Assembly (NCBI RefSeq): GCF_900091495.1
Contig: NZ_LT607413.1
Span: forward strand, 6,401,001-6,465,000
DNA from: Micromonospora echinospora
Lineage (GTDB): Bacteria > Actinomycetota > Actinomycetes > Mycobacteriales > Micromonosporaceae
Reading direction: 5' to 3'
DNA length: 64,000 bases
Position 1 is the first letter of the stretch; each line of letters opens with the position of its first letter. The position numbers and the translations under genes are program-made. Under the pieces are notes generated by a model. It was not told the DNA's origin. It did no database searches and saw nothing but the letters and a program-made list of their open reading frames with translations. Below are positions 9,428 through 17,910 of the stretch, in pieces.

Positions 9428-9667
9428 TTACCCCTTTTCCTGCTGAATCCGCTGCATGAGCAGCTGTTTGCCCTGTTCGCCCGCCTTGCGGTTGTTCTCC
9501 TGGATCTTGCGGAACCAGGAGGCGAGCTCCTTGTCGCCCCGCTCCTCGGCGTCGGCGATGTAGTTCTCCATCCGCCAGATGTGTTCGAGCGAGAGCTGGA
9601 GCGCGTGGATCAGGTCGTAGTTCTTGTCCTTGACCGGGCTCATCGGTTCCCTGACCATGGTCGCCAC
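9428..9667 (-). CDS. Small conserved-looking hypothetical protein
   Basis: A 79-residue, mostly helical, charged protein: a short basic N-terminus, then KNYDLIHALQLSLEHIWRME and a second helix rich in Lys, Glu and Gln ending QRIQQEKG. No membrane segment, signal peptide or catalytic motif is visible. The GTG start at 9667 is chosen because GGAGG lies six bases upstream; in-frame ATGs lie 9 and 24 bases further in. It stands alone between the NRPS and the rightward phosphatase gene. I do not recognise the family. Its composition suggests a small four-helix or dimerising protein, but that is only a guess. Confidence 0.6.
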   Translation of the reverse strand: MATMVREPMSPVKDKNYDLIHALQLSLEHIWRMENYIADAEERGDKELASWFRKIQENNRKAGEQGKQLLMQRIQQEKG

Positions 9668-9821
9668 GGTGCACCTCCCCTGGTTCGCCGTTAACGGTCG
9701 GCCCGCGCTTACCCGCCGGCCCACCGTTCACGCGTCCCGCCGACCGCCACCTGAGCCGCCCCGCGCCGGCCACGGACACCGCCCGGTTACCGGAACCGGA
9801 CCGCCGGGTAGGGATGGGCGC

Positions 9822-10553
9822 ATGGCGGAGCTGGAACGGCTGTGGATCATCAGGCACGGGGAGAGCACCGGGAACGTCGCGGCGAGCCGGGCCGAGGCGT
9901 CCGGAGCCGACCTGGTCGACATCACCGAACGGGACGCGGACGTGCCGCTGTCGGCCACCGGGCGGGAGCAGGCCGAGGCCACCGGACGCTGGCTGGCCGC
10001 CCGGCCCGACGGCGAGCGCCCCGACGTCGTCGTGGTCTCGCCGTACCGGCGGGCCGCGCAGACCGCCGAGCTGGCCCTGGCCGGACTCGACGTGCCGGTG
10101 CACCGGGACGAGCGCCTGCGCGACCGGGAGCTGGGCGTGCTCGACCTGCTCACCTCGCACGGGGTGGCCAGCCGGTTCCCCGAGGAGGCGGAGCGCCGGG
10201 CCCGGCTGGGCAAGTTCTACTACCGTCCGCCCGGCGGCGAGTCCTGGGCCGACGTGGCGCTGCGGCTGCGCGCCCTCCTCGGCGACCTGCGCCGCGACCA
10301 CGCCGACCGGCGGGTGGTCCTCTTCGGCCACGAGGCGCTGGTCTTCCTGCTCCGCTACCTGCTGGAGCCGATCTCCGAGCCGGAGCTGGTCGAGCTGACC
10401 CGGCGGCACCGGCTGGGCAACTGCTCGGTCACCGGGTGGCGGCGCGGCCCGGACGGCGGGCTCGGGCTGACCGTCTTCAACGACGTCACGCACCTGCGGG
10501 AGCAGGGCACCGAACCGACCCGGGAGGAGGGCGTCGATGCCGAACCGGTCTGA
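9822..10553 (+). CDS. Histidine phosphatase (phosphoglycerate mutase-like) family protein
   Basis: A 243-residue protein of the phosphoglycerate mutase-like superfamily. The catalytic RHG motif is at residues 11-13 (IIRHGESTGN). A second motif with the conserved Arg is in VVSPYRRAAQTAE, and the C-terminal catalytic His is in VVLFGHEALV. The enzyme should pass phosphate through a phosphohistidine, but its substrate cannot be told from sequence. The first ATG inside the conserved region (9822) was taken; the longer upstream frame crosses the intergenic region and is arginine/proline-rich. It overlaps nnrD by 17 bases, so the two are probably co-transcribed and the pair may act in metabolite clean-up. 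Confidence 0.85.
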   Translation: MAELERLWIIRHGESTGNVAASRAEASGADLVDITERDADVPLSATGREQAEATGRWLAARPDGERPDVVVVSPYRRAAQTAELALAGLDVPVHRDERLRDRELGVLDLLTSHGVASRFPEEAERRARLGKFYYRPPGGESWADVALRLRALLGDLRRDHADRRVVLFGHEALVFLLRYLLEPISEPELVELTRRHRLGNCSVTGWRRGPDGGLGLTVFNDVTHLREQGTEPTREEGVDAEPV

Positions 10554-11406
10554 GCCGAAGGTGATCACGCCGGCGCTGCTGCGGAACTGGGCGCTGCCCG
10601 TGCCGACCGGCGGCAAGGAGACCCGGGGCACGGTCCTGGTGGTCGGTGGCTCCCGGGTAACCCCCGGGGCGGTGCTGCTGGCCGGGGTGGCGGCCCTGCG
10701 GGCCGGAGCCGGGGTGCTGCAACTGGCCGCCGCCGAGTCCACCGCGGCGGCACTGAGCATCCAGGTGCCGGAGGCACTGGTGGTGGGGCTGCCGGAGACC
10801 CGCGACGGCGCGGTCGCCGGAGGCCGCGCCGAGCGGCTGGACGAGCTGGTCGCCGAGGCCGACGTGGTCACCGTCGGGCCCGGGCTGCACGACATCGACG
10901 AGACCCGGGCCGTGCTGCACCGGGTGCTCGACACGGCGGGGCCCCGGACGGCCCTGGTGCTCGACGCGTACGCCCTGGGCGCGCTCAGCCACGAACCGGA
11001 CCTGCTCACCAGGACGGACCGGACCGCGGTGCTCACCCCGAACCTCACCGAGGCTCGTCACCTGCTGGGCCGCGACCCCGGCGACGACCTCGACGCCGAG
11101 GCCACCGAGCTGGCCGAACGCTACCGGGCGGTGGTGTCGCTGTACGGGCACGTGGCCAGCCCGGACGGCCGGCGGTGGCGGGAGGAGAGCGGCGACGCGG
11201 GTCTGGGCACCTCCGGCAGTGGCGACGTCCGGGCGGGGCTGCTGGCCGGACTGCTGTCCCGGGGCGCCGACCCCGAGCAGGCCGCCTGCTGGGCGGCGTT
11301 CGCGCACGCGGTCAGCGGACAGCGGCTGGTTCCCCGCTACGGTCGGATCGGCTTCCTGGCCCGCGAACTGCTCGACGAGATACCCCAGGTGTTGGCCACC
11401 GTCTGA
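10537..11406 (+). CDS. nnrD: ADP-dependent NAD(P)H-hydrate dehydratase (YjeF C-terminal type)
   Basis: A 289-residue ribokinase-like protein of the CARKD/NnrD family, which repairs hydrated NAD(P)H (NADHX/NADPHX) using ADP. Family features include TRGTVLVVGGS near residue 30, GAVLLAGVAALRAGAGVLQLA, VTVGPGL, LTPNLTEAR, and the C-terminal GTSGSGDVRAGLLAGLLSRG loop holding the catalytic Asp (GSGDV). Many bacteria fuse this domain to the NAXE epimerase; here it is freestanding. GGAGGAGGG sits seven bases before the ATG inside the end of the preceding phosphatase gene, supporting coupled translation. Confidence 0.88.
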   Translation: MPNRSEPKVITPALLRNWALPVPTGGKETRGTVLVVGGSRVTPGAVLLAGVAALRAGAGVLQLAAAESTAAALSIQVPEALVVGLPETRDGAVAGGRAERLDELVAEADVVTVGPGLHDIDETRAVLHRVLDTAGPRTALVLDAYALGALSHEPDLLTRTDRTAVLTPNLTEARHLLGRDPGDDLDAEATELAERYRAVVSLYGHVASPDGRRWREESGDAGLGTSGSGDVRAGLLAGLLSRGADPEQAACWAAFAHAVSGQRLVPRYGRIGFLARELLDEIPQVLATV

Positions 11407-11470
11407 CAGGTCGCGTCTGACCGAACGGATGTGTGTAACGCCACACCCGCTCCCTACGCTGGTCAACCGA

Positions 11471-11491
11471 GGGCGGGCACCTCGCCCGCCC
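11471..11491. other. Hairpin in the nnrD-protease gap
   Basis: An 8-bp perfect stem (GGGCGGGC / GCCCGCCC) with a five-base loop, 65 bases after nnrD and about 60 before the protease start. There is no T-run. It may end nnrD transcription or be a leader hairpin of the protease mRNA; the sequence does not decide. Confidence 0.4.
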
Positions 11492-11552
11492 CCGCCGGAC
11501 GCGTGCCCCGAACGGATCCGCGACCGGCGGGAACAGCCCCCTGGGAGTGTGT

Positions 11553-13019
11553 GTGAAGTTCATCCGTCGCAAGACACTTGCCGCGGCCTCGACCGTGGCG
11601 CTCGGTGTCGGCCTCGCCGTCACCGGTGGGCTGGCTCCGGCGTCCGCAGCCGGTCCGGAGACGACGTTCCTGGTGCTCGCGCCGCAGGGCGCGTCGACGG
11701 ACCGGGCGGTGGCCCGCGCGAAGGCCGCGCAGGGCACCGTGGTCGCCACGTACGACCAGATCGGCGTGCTGGTGGTCCGCTCGACCAACCCCGACTTCGC
11801 CCGGCAGGTCGCCGGCGCCGGGGTCGACTCGGTTGCCTCCACCGCCGGACTGGGCACCGCGCTGGACGAGGGCGAGACGGTGGAGCTGACCGATCTCACC
11901 TCGACCAGCGCCGACCCGACCGGCGAGCCGCTCTTCGGCCAGCAGTGGGACATGCCGATGATCAACCTGCCGCAGGCACACGCGGTCACCACCGGCAGCC
12001 CGAACGTCGTGGTCGGGGTGCTGGACAGCGGCATCTCCAGCAGCCACCCGGACCTGGCCAGCCAGATCGCCAAGGACAAGAGCGCGAGCTGCATCGGCGG
12101 CGTCCCGGACACCACCGAGGCGTCCTGGAACCCGACCACCTCCGACCACGGCACGCACGTGGCCGGGACCATCGCCGCCGCGATCAACGGGGTGGGCGTC
12201 ACCGGCGTCGCCCCGGGCGTCAAGGTGGCGGCCGTCAAGGTCGTCAACGACGACGGCTACATCTTCCCCGAGGCGGCGGTCTGCGGCTTCCTCTGGGCCG
12301 CCGAGCACGGCATGCAGCTGACCAACAACAGCTACTACATCGACCCGTGGGAGCTGAACTGCCGCAACGACGCCCGGCAGCGTCCGGTGTGGCAGGCCGT
12401 GCAGCGGGCCATCCGGTACTCGCAGGGCAAGGGCGTGCTGCACGTGGCGTCCGCCGGCAACTCCAACTACGACCTGGCGCACAAGAACGTCGACACGGGC
12501 AGCCCGAACAACGGCACGCCCGAGGTGCGGGAGGTCAACAGCGCCTGCCTCGTCCTGCCGGGCGAGGCGCCGGGCGTGGTGACCGTCTCGGCGGTCGGCC
12601 CGACCGGGGCGAAGAGCTACTACAGCTCGTACGGGCAGGGTGTGGTCGACGTGACCGCGCCCGGCGGCGACACCCGCTTCCGCACCCAGGGCGCCCGCTC
12701 CACCACCTCCGACGCGATCCTGTCCACCACGTTCAACGTGGTGACCCGGACCAACGGCTGGGGTTACAAGCAGGGCACCTCGATGTCGGGCCCGCACGCG
12801 ACCGGCGTGGCCGCCCTGGCCGCCTCGGCCCACCCGGGAATGAACCCGGGTCAGCTGGCGGCGTTCCTGGAGCGCACCGCCGACCCGGTGTCCTGCCCGG
12901 CCGGGGTGTACAACCCGGTGCCGCTGCTGGGTGACGCCTACGACGCCACCTGCTCCGGCGGGGCCCGCAACGGCTTCTACGGCGCGGGCATGGTCGACGC
13001 CCACGAGGCCGTCCGGTAA
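11553..13019 (+). CDS. Secreted S8 (subtilisin-family) serine peptidase
   Basis: A 488-residue exported peptidase. A Sec signal peptide (KFIRRKTLAAASTVALGVG, cleavage near APASAAG) is followed by a ~90-residue prodomain-like region. The catalytic core has Asp in VVGVLDSGI, His in HGTHVAGTI, and Ser in GTSMSGPHATG, so the triad is complete. The oxyanion-side region VASAGNSN is also present. It should degrade extracellular protein. Two in-frame GTGs (11547 and 11553) compete; 11553 is preferred because it begins directly with the signal-peptide basic region and has GGGAG five bases upstream. It is monocistronic, with a strong hairpin directly downstream. Confidence 0.92.
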   Translation: MKFIRRKTLAAASTVALGVGLAVTGGLAPASAAGPETTFLVLAPQGASTDRAVARAKAAQGTVVATYDQIGVLVVRSTNPDFARQVAGAGVDSVASTAGLGTALDEGETVELTDLTSTSADPTGEPLFGQQWDMPMINLPQAHAVTTGSPNVVVGVLDSGISSSHPDLASQIAKDKSASCIGGVPDTTEASWNPTTSDHGTHVAGTIAAAINGVGVTGVAPGVKVAAVKVVNDDGYIFPEAAVCGFLWAAEHGMQLTNNSYYIDPWELNCRNDARQRPVWQAVQRAIRYSQGKGVLHVASAGNSNYDLAHKNVDTGSPNNGTPEVREVNSACLVLPGEAPGVVTVSAVGPTGAKSYYSSYGQGVVDVTAPGGDTRFRTQGARSTTSDAILSTTFNVVTRTNGWGYKQGTSMSGPHATGVAALAASAHPGMNPGQLAAFLERTADPVSCPAGVYNPVPLLGDAYDATCSGGARNGFYGAGMVDAHEAVR

Positions 13020-13038
13020 CCACGGCACGCCCACCACG

Positions 13039-13072
13039 GTGAGGGGCCCGGCGCGCGCGCCGGGCCCCTCAC
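13039..13072. terminator. Perfect 17-bp palindromic hairpin after the protease gene
   Basis: A perfect inverted repeat of 2 x 17 bases with GC-rich arms (GTGAGGGGCCCGGCGCG and its complement) begins 20 bases after the protease stop. The weak run TCTGTTTTG follows at 13087. It should terminate the rightward transcript before the hemerythrin gene. Confidence 0.75.
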
Positions 13073-13150
13073 CCGTCCGGGTGAGGTCTGTTTTGCCCGG
13101 CCCGACCGGGGGTAGCAGGGCGATCACCAGCCCACCCGAGGAGGTCAACG

Positions 13151-13648
13151 GTGTCCACCGACGCGATCGTGCTGCTCAAAGAGGACCACAAGGAGATGCG
13201 CCGCCTGTTCCGGGAGTTCCAGGACGCCCAGGACGGTCCGCCGAAGCGGCGGCAGGAGCTGGTGAACCAGATCCTGGAGGCGCTGACCGTACACACCTAC
13301 CTCGAGAACGAGGTGATGTACCCGGAGATCCGCCGGCTCCTGCCCGACCTGGAGGACGACATCCTCGAGTCGTACGAGGAACACCACGTCGCCGACGTGC
13401 TCTGCGTCGAGCTGGCCAGCATGGACGCCGACGACGAACGCTTCGTGGCCAAGACGACGGTGCTGATCGAGAACGTGACGCACCACGTCGAGGAGGAGCA
13501 GGAGTGGTTCCCCAAGGTGCGGGAGGCGCTCGGCCGCAAGCAGTTGCAGGAGATCGGTGAGCGGATGCTCGCGCTGCGCCCGGACGCGCCGCGCACCCCG
13601 ACCGCGCCGAAGGCGCTGAAGAAGGCGCTCGACGCGGTGACCGCCTGA
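13151..13648 (+). CDS. Hemerythrin HHE cation-binding domain protein
   Basis: A 165-residue hemerythrin-like protein. Candidate di-iron ligands follow the HHE pattern: His in LLKEDHKEMRRLF, His/Glu in LTVHTYLENEVMYP, then His pairs in YEEHHVAD and NVTHHVEEEQEWF. The C-terminal tail is Pro/Ala-rich and basic. Such proteins bind a non-haem di-iron centre and are linked to oxygen or redox sensing; the exact role is unknown. The GTG start has GAGGAGG about seven bases upstream. Confidence 0.88.
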   Translation: MSTDAIVLLKEDHKEMRRLFREFQDAQDGPPKRRQELVNQILEALTVHTYLENEVMYPEIRRLLPDLEDDILESYEEHHVADVLCVELASMDADDERFVAKTTVLIENVTHHVEEEQEWFPKVREALGRKQLQEIGERMLALRPDAPRTPTAPKALKKALDAVTA

Positions 13649-13669
13649 GCCCGACCCCGGACGGCCCGG

Positions 13670-14545
13670 CTACCGGAGCGGCTGAATCGCCGGCCACTCC
13701 GGTAGCTCACCGGGCGGCGTCGGCAGGATCCGCCGCAGCCGTGGTGGGTTCGGCCGGCGCTTCCACTCGCGCGGATAGCCCACCGAGACCTCCTCGAACC
13801 GCACCCCGTCGTACACGCTGGTGCGGGGGATGTGCAGGTGACCGTAGACGACCACGGCGGCCCGGTAGCGCAGGTGCCAGTCGGCGGTGGCGGTCGTGCC
13901 GCACCACTGGGCGAAGATCGGGAACCGCAGGATCCGGGTCGGCTCCCGCACCAACGGATAGTGGTTGACCAGCACGGTCGGCATCTCGTCGAGCGCGTCG
14001 AGGCGGGCCCGGGTCTGCGCCAGCCGCGCCGCGCACCACGCCTGCCGGCTCGGGTGCGGGTCGGGGTGGAGCAGGTACTCGTCGGTGCAGACGATCCCGG
14101 TACGGTGCGCCTCGGCCAGCGCCTCCTCCCGGTCCATGCCGTCGGGGAGGAAGGTGTAGTCGTACCCGAGGAAGAGCGGCACGATCCGCACCGGCCCCTC
14201 CGGACCGCGCCAGATCTCGTACGGGTCCTCCGGGGTGACCACGTCGAGCCGGCGGCACAGGTCGACCACGTGCCGGTAGCGCTCCTCGCCCCGCAACGTC
14301 ACCGGATCGGTGGCCGGCGTCCAGAGCTCGTGGTTGCCGGGCACCCAGACCACCCTGGCGAACCGCTCGCGCAACTGGCCGAGCGCCCACTCGATGTGCG
14401 ACACCGTCTCGCCGACGTCCCCGGCGACGAGAAGCCAGTCCTCCGGCGACTCCGGCCGCAGCTCGTCGACGATCCGGCGGTTGTCCGCGTATCCGACGTG
14501 CAGATCACTGATCGCGACCAGGCTGCCGCCGCCCTCCCCCACCAT
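13670..14545 (-). CDS. Calcineurin-like metallophosphoesterase
   Basis: A 291-residue metallophosphoesterase. The metal-binding motifs appear in order: D-x-H in AISDLHVGYAD, GD in LLVAGDVGE, GNH in WVPGNHELW, then a His in VLVNHYPL and GH-L-H in VVYGHLHIPRT. It should hydrolyse a phosphomonoester or diester, substrate unknown. ATG at 14545 is chosen because the conserved core begins 10 residues later; the frame extends far upstream on the antisense side of glyA and is not credible there. It converges with the hemerythrin gene (22-base gap). Confidence 0.85.
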   Translation of the reverse strand: MVGEGGGSLVAISDLHVGYADNRRIVDELRPESPEDWLLVAGDVGETVSHIEWALGQLRERFARVVWVPGNHELWTPATDPVTLRGEERYRHVVDLCRRLDVVTPEDPYEIWRGPEGPVRIVPLFLGYDYTFLPDGMDREEALAEAHRTGIVCTDEYLLHPDPHPSRQAWCAARLAQTRARLDALDEMPTVLVNHYPLVREPTRILRFPIFAQWCGTTATADWHLRYRAAVVVYGHLHIPRTSVYDGVRFEEVSVGYPREWKRRPNPPRLRRILPTPPGELPEWPAIQPLR

Positions 14546-14679
14546 GACGACGATCTTACGGACACCGCCGCCGGGCCAGCGTCCCCGCGCACGGCCCCGG
14601 CGGCGGCGCGCTCGCGCCCCGCTCCAGCCCGGGCGGAGCCTCGCCGGAGGCCGGCCGCCCGACCCGGTAGGATCGCCGG

Positions 14680-14770
14680 TGGGCCGTGACTGGCGCGTGG
14701 GGATGGAGCACCATCGGGAAGCGGCCCCGTCATGAGGACGCACGCCGAGCGCCTGGGCCTTCCGCACCGT
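14680..14770 (+). promoter_or_regulatory. ZTP (pfl-motif) riboswitch upstream of glyA
   Basis: The leader contains the pfl hallmarks in order. First comes GCCGTGACTGGCGCGTGG (14683-14700), then a hairpin around GATGGAGCACCATC (14702-14715), then GGGAAGCGGCCC (14716-14727), and finally AGCGCCTGGGCC (14748-14759), the conserved pseudoknot-loop element. ZTP/ZMP riboswitches sense the purine intermediate accumulating under 10-formyl-THF shortage and turn on one-carbon genes, glyA being a common target. The element ends 13-20 bases before the glyA ATG, which suits control of translation start. Confidence 0.85.
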
Positions 14771-14782
14771 ACTGGAGGTCGC

Positions 14783-16225
14783 ATGCCGTCGTCGCCGAAC
14801 GCCGAGTCCACCGCTTTCCGCAGCGCCCTTGAGGCGATCCGCGCCGTCGAGCCCCGGGTCGCCGACGCCATCGGCGCCGAGCTGGCCGACCAGCGGGAGT
14901 CGCTGAAGCTCATCGCCAGCGAGAACTACGCCTCCCCGGCCACCCTCCTGGCGATGGGCAACTGGTTCAGCGACAAGTACGCCGAGGGCACCGTGGGCCG
15001 CCGGTTCTACGCCGGCTGCCAGAACGTCGACACCGTCGAGGCGCTCGCCGCCGAGCACGCCCGAGAGCTGTTCGGGGCCGCGCACGCGTACGTGCAGCCG
15101 CACTCGGGCATCGACGCCAACCTGGTCGCCTTCTGGGCGATCCTGGCCGACCGGGTCGAGGCCCCGGCGCTGAAGCGGGCGCAGGCCCGGCACGTCAACG
15201 ACCTGACCGAGGCCGACTGGTTCGCGCTCCGCCGTGAGCTGGGCAACCAGCGGATGCTCGGCATGTCACTGGACGCCGGCGGTCACCTCACCCACGGCTT
15301 CCGGCCGAACATCTCCGGCAAGATGTTCGACCAGCGCAGCTACGGCACCGACCCGACCACCGGGCTGGTCGACTACGACAAGGTCGCCGAGGCGGCCCGG
15401 GAGTTCAAGCCGCTGATCCTGGTCGGCGGTTACTCCGCGTACCCCCGGAAGGTCAACTTCCGGATCCTGCGGGAGATCGCCGACGAGGTGGGCGCCACCT
15501 TCATGGTGGACATGGCGCACTTCGCCGGGCTGGTCGCCGGCAAGGTCTTCACCGGCGACTTCGACCCGGTGCCGCACGCGCACATCGTCACCACCACCAC
15601 CCACAAGTCGCTGCGCGGACCGCGTGGCGGCATGGTGCTCTGCGGCCCGGAGCTGGCCGACCAGGTGGACCGGGGCTGCCCGATGGTGCTCGGCGGCCCG
15701 CTGCCGCACGTGATGGCCGCCAAGGCGGTCGCCCTGGCCGAGGCCCGCCGCCCCGACTTCGCCGACTACGCGCAGCGCATTGTCGCCAACGCCCACGCCC
15801 TCGCCGAGGGGCTGCTGCGGCGCGGGGCCACCCTGGTCACCGGGGGCACCGACAACCACCTGGTGCTCATCGACGTGACCGGCTACGGGCTGACCGGCCG
15901 GCAGGCCGAGCAGGCCCTGCTGGACTCCGGCATCGTGACCAACCGCAACGCCGTCCCGCAGGACCCGAACGGGGCGTGGTACACCTCCGGCATCCGGATC
16001 GGCACCCCGGCGCTGACCACGCGGGGCCTCGGCACCGACCAGATGGACGAGACCGCCGACCTGATCCACACCGTGCTCAGCCAGACCCGCCCGGGGGCGA
16101 ACGCCGACGGCACGCCGTCGAAGGCGAAGTACGTCCTCGACCCGACGGTCTCCGAGCGGATCGCCAAGCAGGCCAGCGACCTGGTCGCCGGTTTCCCGCT
16201 CTACCCCACCGTCGACCTGGGCTGA
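14783..16225 (+). CDS. glyA: Serine hydroxymethyltransferase
   Basis: A 480-residue PLP enzyme interconverting serine + THF with glycine + 5,10-methylene-THF. Key features are [11 protein letters not shown] near the N-terminus, [12 protein letters not shown], the HSGIDANL segment, [13 protein letters not shown], and the PLP-binding Lys in [14 protein letters not shown]. It is longer than the ~420-residue E. coli enzyme because of an insertion ([19 protein letters not shown], then [14 protein letters not shown]) seen in a subset of actinobacterial GlyA proteins. ATG 14783 has TGGAGG upstream; the frame before it overlaps the riboswitch. It is probably regulated by that riboswitch and is followed by a strong bidirectional terminator. 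Confidence 0.96.
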   Translation: MPSSPNAESTAFRSALEAIRAVEPRVADAIGAELADQRESLKLIASENYASPATLLAMGNWFSDKYAEGTVGRRFYAGCQNVDTVEALAAEHARELFGAAHAYVQPHSGIDANLVAFWAILADRVEAPALKRAQARHVNDLTEADWFALRRELGNQRMLGMSLDAGGHLTHGFRPNISGKMFDQRSYGTDPTTGLVDYDKVAEAAREFKPLILVGGYSAYPRKVNFRILREIADEVGATFMVDMAHFAGLVAGKVFTGDFDPVPHAHIVTTTTHKSLRGPRGGMVLCGPELADQVDRGCPMVLGGPLPHVMAAKAVALAEARRPDFADYAQRIVANAHALAEGLLRRGATLVTGGTDNHLVLIDVTGYGLTGRQAEQALLDSGIVTNRNAVPQDPNGAWYTSGIRIGTPALTTRGLGTDQMDETADLIHTVLSQTRPGANADGTPSKAKYVLDPTVSERIAKQASDLVAGFPLYPTVDLG

Positions 16226-16232
16226 CGACCGG

Positions 16233-16273
16233 CCGGTCGGGGTGGCGCCGGGGCCCGGCGCCACCCCGACCGG
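16233..16273. terminator. 19-bp-stem bidirectional terminator between glyA and a convergent gene
   Basis: A perfect 19-bp inverted repeat with a three-base loop (arms 16233-16251 and 16255-16273) starts eight bases after the glyA stop and ends three bases before the stop of the convergent small gene. It serves both strands. Confidence 0.85.
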
Positions 16274-16275
16274 GG

Positions 16276-16530
16276 TCAGATCGGCATCGGCCGCTTGAGG
16301 TGGTAGCGGTGCACCTCGGTGCTGCCCTGGACGTTGTTGACGTCCTCGGCCGCGGAGACCAGTTCCCACCCCTCCCGGCCGACCCGGTTCAGGTGGGCGA
16401 TGGCGGTGTCGCCGTACGGGGTGACGTCCCGGCGTGAACCGTCCGGGCCGTACCAGGTGAACGTGACCTCGAAACTGCGCCCCTGCCCTTGGTAGCGGCG
16501 GACCAGTAGTGCGTACTCCCAGGCGACCAT
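16276..16530 (-). CDS. Small DUF4177-like hypothetical protein
   Basis: An 84-residue protein beginning MVAWEYALLVRRYQG, with a C-terminal half containing LNRVGREGWELVSAAED and HRYHLKRPMP. The G-W-E-L-V segment flanked by short beta strands resembles DUF4177 and related small proteins. An alternative GTG start at 16551 would add seven residues; neither start has a strong ribosome site. It converges with glyA across a shared terminator. Function is unknown. Confidence 0.65.
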   Translation of the reverse strand: MVAWEYALLVRRYQGQGRSFEVTFTWYGPDGSRRDVTPYGDTAIAHLNRVGREGWELVSAAEDVNNVQGSTEVHRYHLKRPMPI

Positions 16531-16596
16531 CGTTCCATTATCGCCGTCCACACCGGAGCGTGTCGTGGCGAGGCGGTGCGTGTCGCGGCGGACGCG

Positions 16597-17910
16597 TCAG
16601 GTGACCGCACGCCGGTCGAGTTCGTCGGCGAGCAGGGCGGCCAACCGGTCCAGACCGAGGTCGATCTGCGCACCGGTGACCGCGCTGACCGACAGCCGCA
16701 GGGCCTCGACCGGAGCGGTGTCGTCGTAGAAGTGGGCCATCGGCGTCCAGAGCACGCCGTACTCCTGCGCGGACCGGGCCAGCAACGCGTCGTCGACCGG
16801 GAACGGGACGGTCACCACCGCGAAGAAGCCGCCGGCCGGGACGGTCCACCGCACCGGGGACGGCGGCGGGAAGCGCCGGGCCAGGCCGGCGACGAGGTGC
16901 CGCAGGTTACCGGCGTAGACCGCCCGTTCCCGCCCGTTGGCCCGGGCCAGGCTGCACCCGTGCGCCAGCAGCCGGCCGCCGACCACGGCCTGGGCGATGG
17001 GCGAGGTGTTCACGGTGACCATGCTCTTGATCTTGGCGAGCTGGTCGGCGAGCAGCCCGACGGTCCCGTCCGCGCCCCGGACCCGCTGGTCGGCCACGAC
17101 GTAACCGACCCGCGCGCCGGGCAGCACGGTCTTGGCGAACGAGCCGAGGTAGACCACCCGGCCCCGCTCGTCGAGCGCCTTCAGGGTGGGCAGCCGGGCC
17201 GTGCCGTCGGCCGGGAAGAGGCCGTACGGGTTGTCCTCGATCAGCAGCAGGTCCTCCGCCTCGGCCAGGTCGAGCAGCCGGCGGCGGTCGGCGAGGCTGA
17301 TGCTCACCCCGGACGGGTTGGCGAAGTCCGGCATCACGTAGCAGGCCCGGGGACGCTCCCCGGCGGCCCGGGCCTGGTCCAGTCGGCTCCGCAGGTCGGC
17401 CAGGTCGATGCCGTCCGGCCCGCCCCGGACCGGCCGGACCGGGAAGTCCAGCAGCCGGGCCGCCCCGGTGAGCCCGACGTAGGTGGGCGCGACCGCGAGC
17501 AGGACGTCCCGGGGATCGGCGCGCAGCGCCCGCAGCACCAGGAACATCGCCTCCTGGCAGCCGACGGTCACCACCACCGCCTCCGGGTCGACCGTGACGC
17601 CCTCGTCCACGGCCAGGTTGCGGGCGATCAGCTCGTGCAGGATGCCCTTGGTGCGGCCGTACTGGAACAGGGTGCGCCGGACACCCGCCTCGTCCTGGCC
17701 GAGCTCGTCGGTCAGGTACCGGCGGAACCGGTCCAGGTGGCGGGGCAGGTCGTCGGCGTCGAAGAACTCCTCGTACGGCCGTCCGGCGGCCAGGCTGACC
17801 GCGTCCGGGTACCGCTGGGCCACCTCGTTGAGGAAGTTCATCGAGTTCAGCGCGGGATCGTCGACCGCCGGGTGCAGCGCGGCGACGTCGATCTCCACCG
17901 GCGCGCTCAT
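16597..17910 (-). CDS. hpgT: 4-hydroxyphenylglycine (HpgT-type) aminotransferase
   Basis: A 437-residue fold-type I PLP aminotransferase resembling HpgT, which converts 4-hydroxybenzoylformate (or the 3,5-dihydroxy analogue) to the phenylglycine. Visible motifs: ALNSMNFLNEVAQRYPDAVS near the N-terminus, FQYGRTKGI, the PLP-pocket segment MPDFANPSG, LLIEDNPYGLF, and the Schiff-base Lys in YLGSFAKTVLPGARVGY. There is no N-terminal DNA-binding domain, so it is not a MocR regulator. It is last in a four-gene leftward operon after P450, hydrolase and Hmo; the ATGA overlap with hmo links it directly to the enzyme making its oxoacid substrate. A general aromatic aminotransferase role is possible, but the neighbours favour HpgT. 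Confidence 0.85.
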   Translation of the reverse strand: MSAPVEIDVAALHPAVDDPALNSMNFLNEVAQRYPDAVSLAAGRPYEEFFDADDLPRHLDRFRRYLTDELGQDEAGVRRTLFQYGRTKGILHELIARNLAVDEGVTVDPEAVVVTVGCQEAMFLVLRALRADPRDVLLAVAPTYVGLTGAARLLDFPVRPVRGGPDGIDLADLRSRLDQARAAGERPRACYVMPDFANPSGVSISLADRRRLLDLAEAEDLLLIEDNPYGLFPADGTARLPTLKALDERGRVVYLGSFAKTVLPGARVGYVVADQRVRGADGTVGLLADQLAKIKSMVTVNTSPIAQAVVGGRLLAHGCSLARANGRERAVYAGNLRHLVAGLARRFPPPSPVRWTVPAGGFFAVVTVPFPVDDALLARSAQEYGVLWTPMAHFYDDTAPVEALRLSVSAVTGAQIDLGLDRLAALLADELDRRAVT

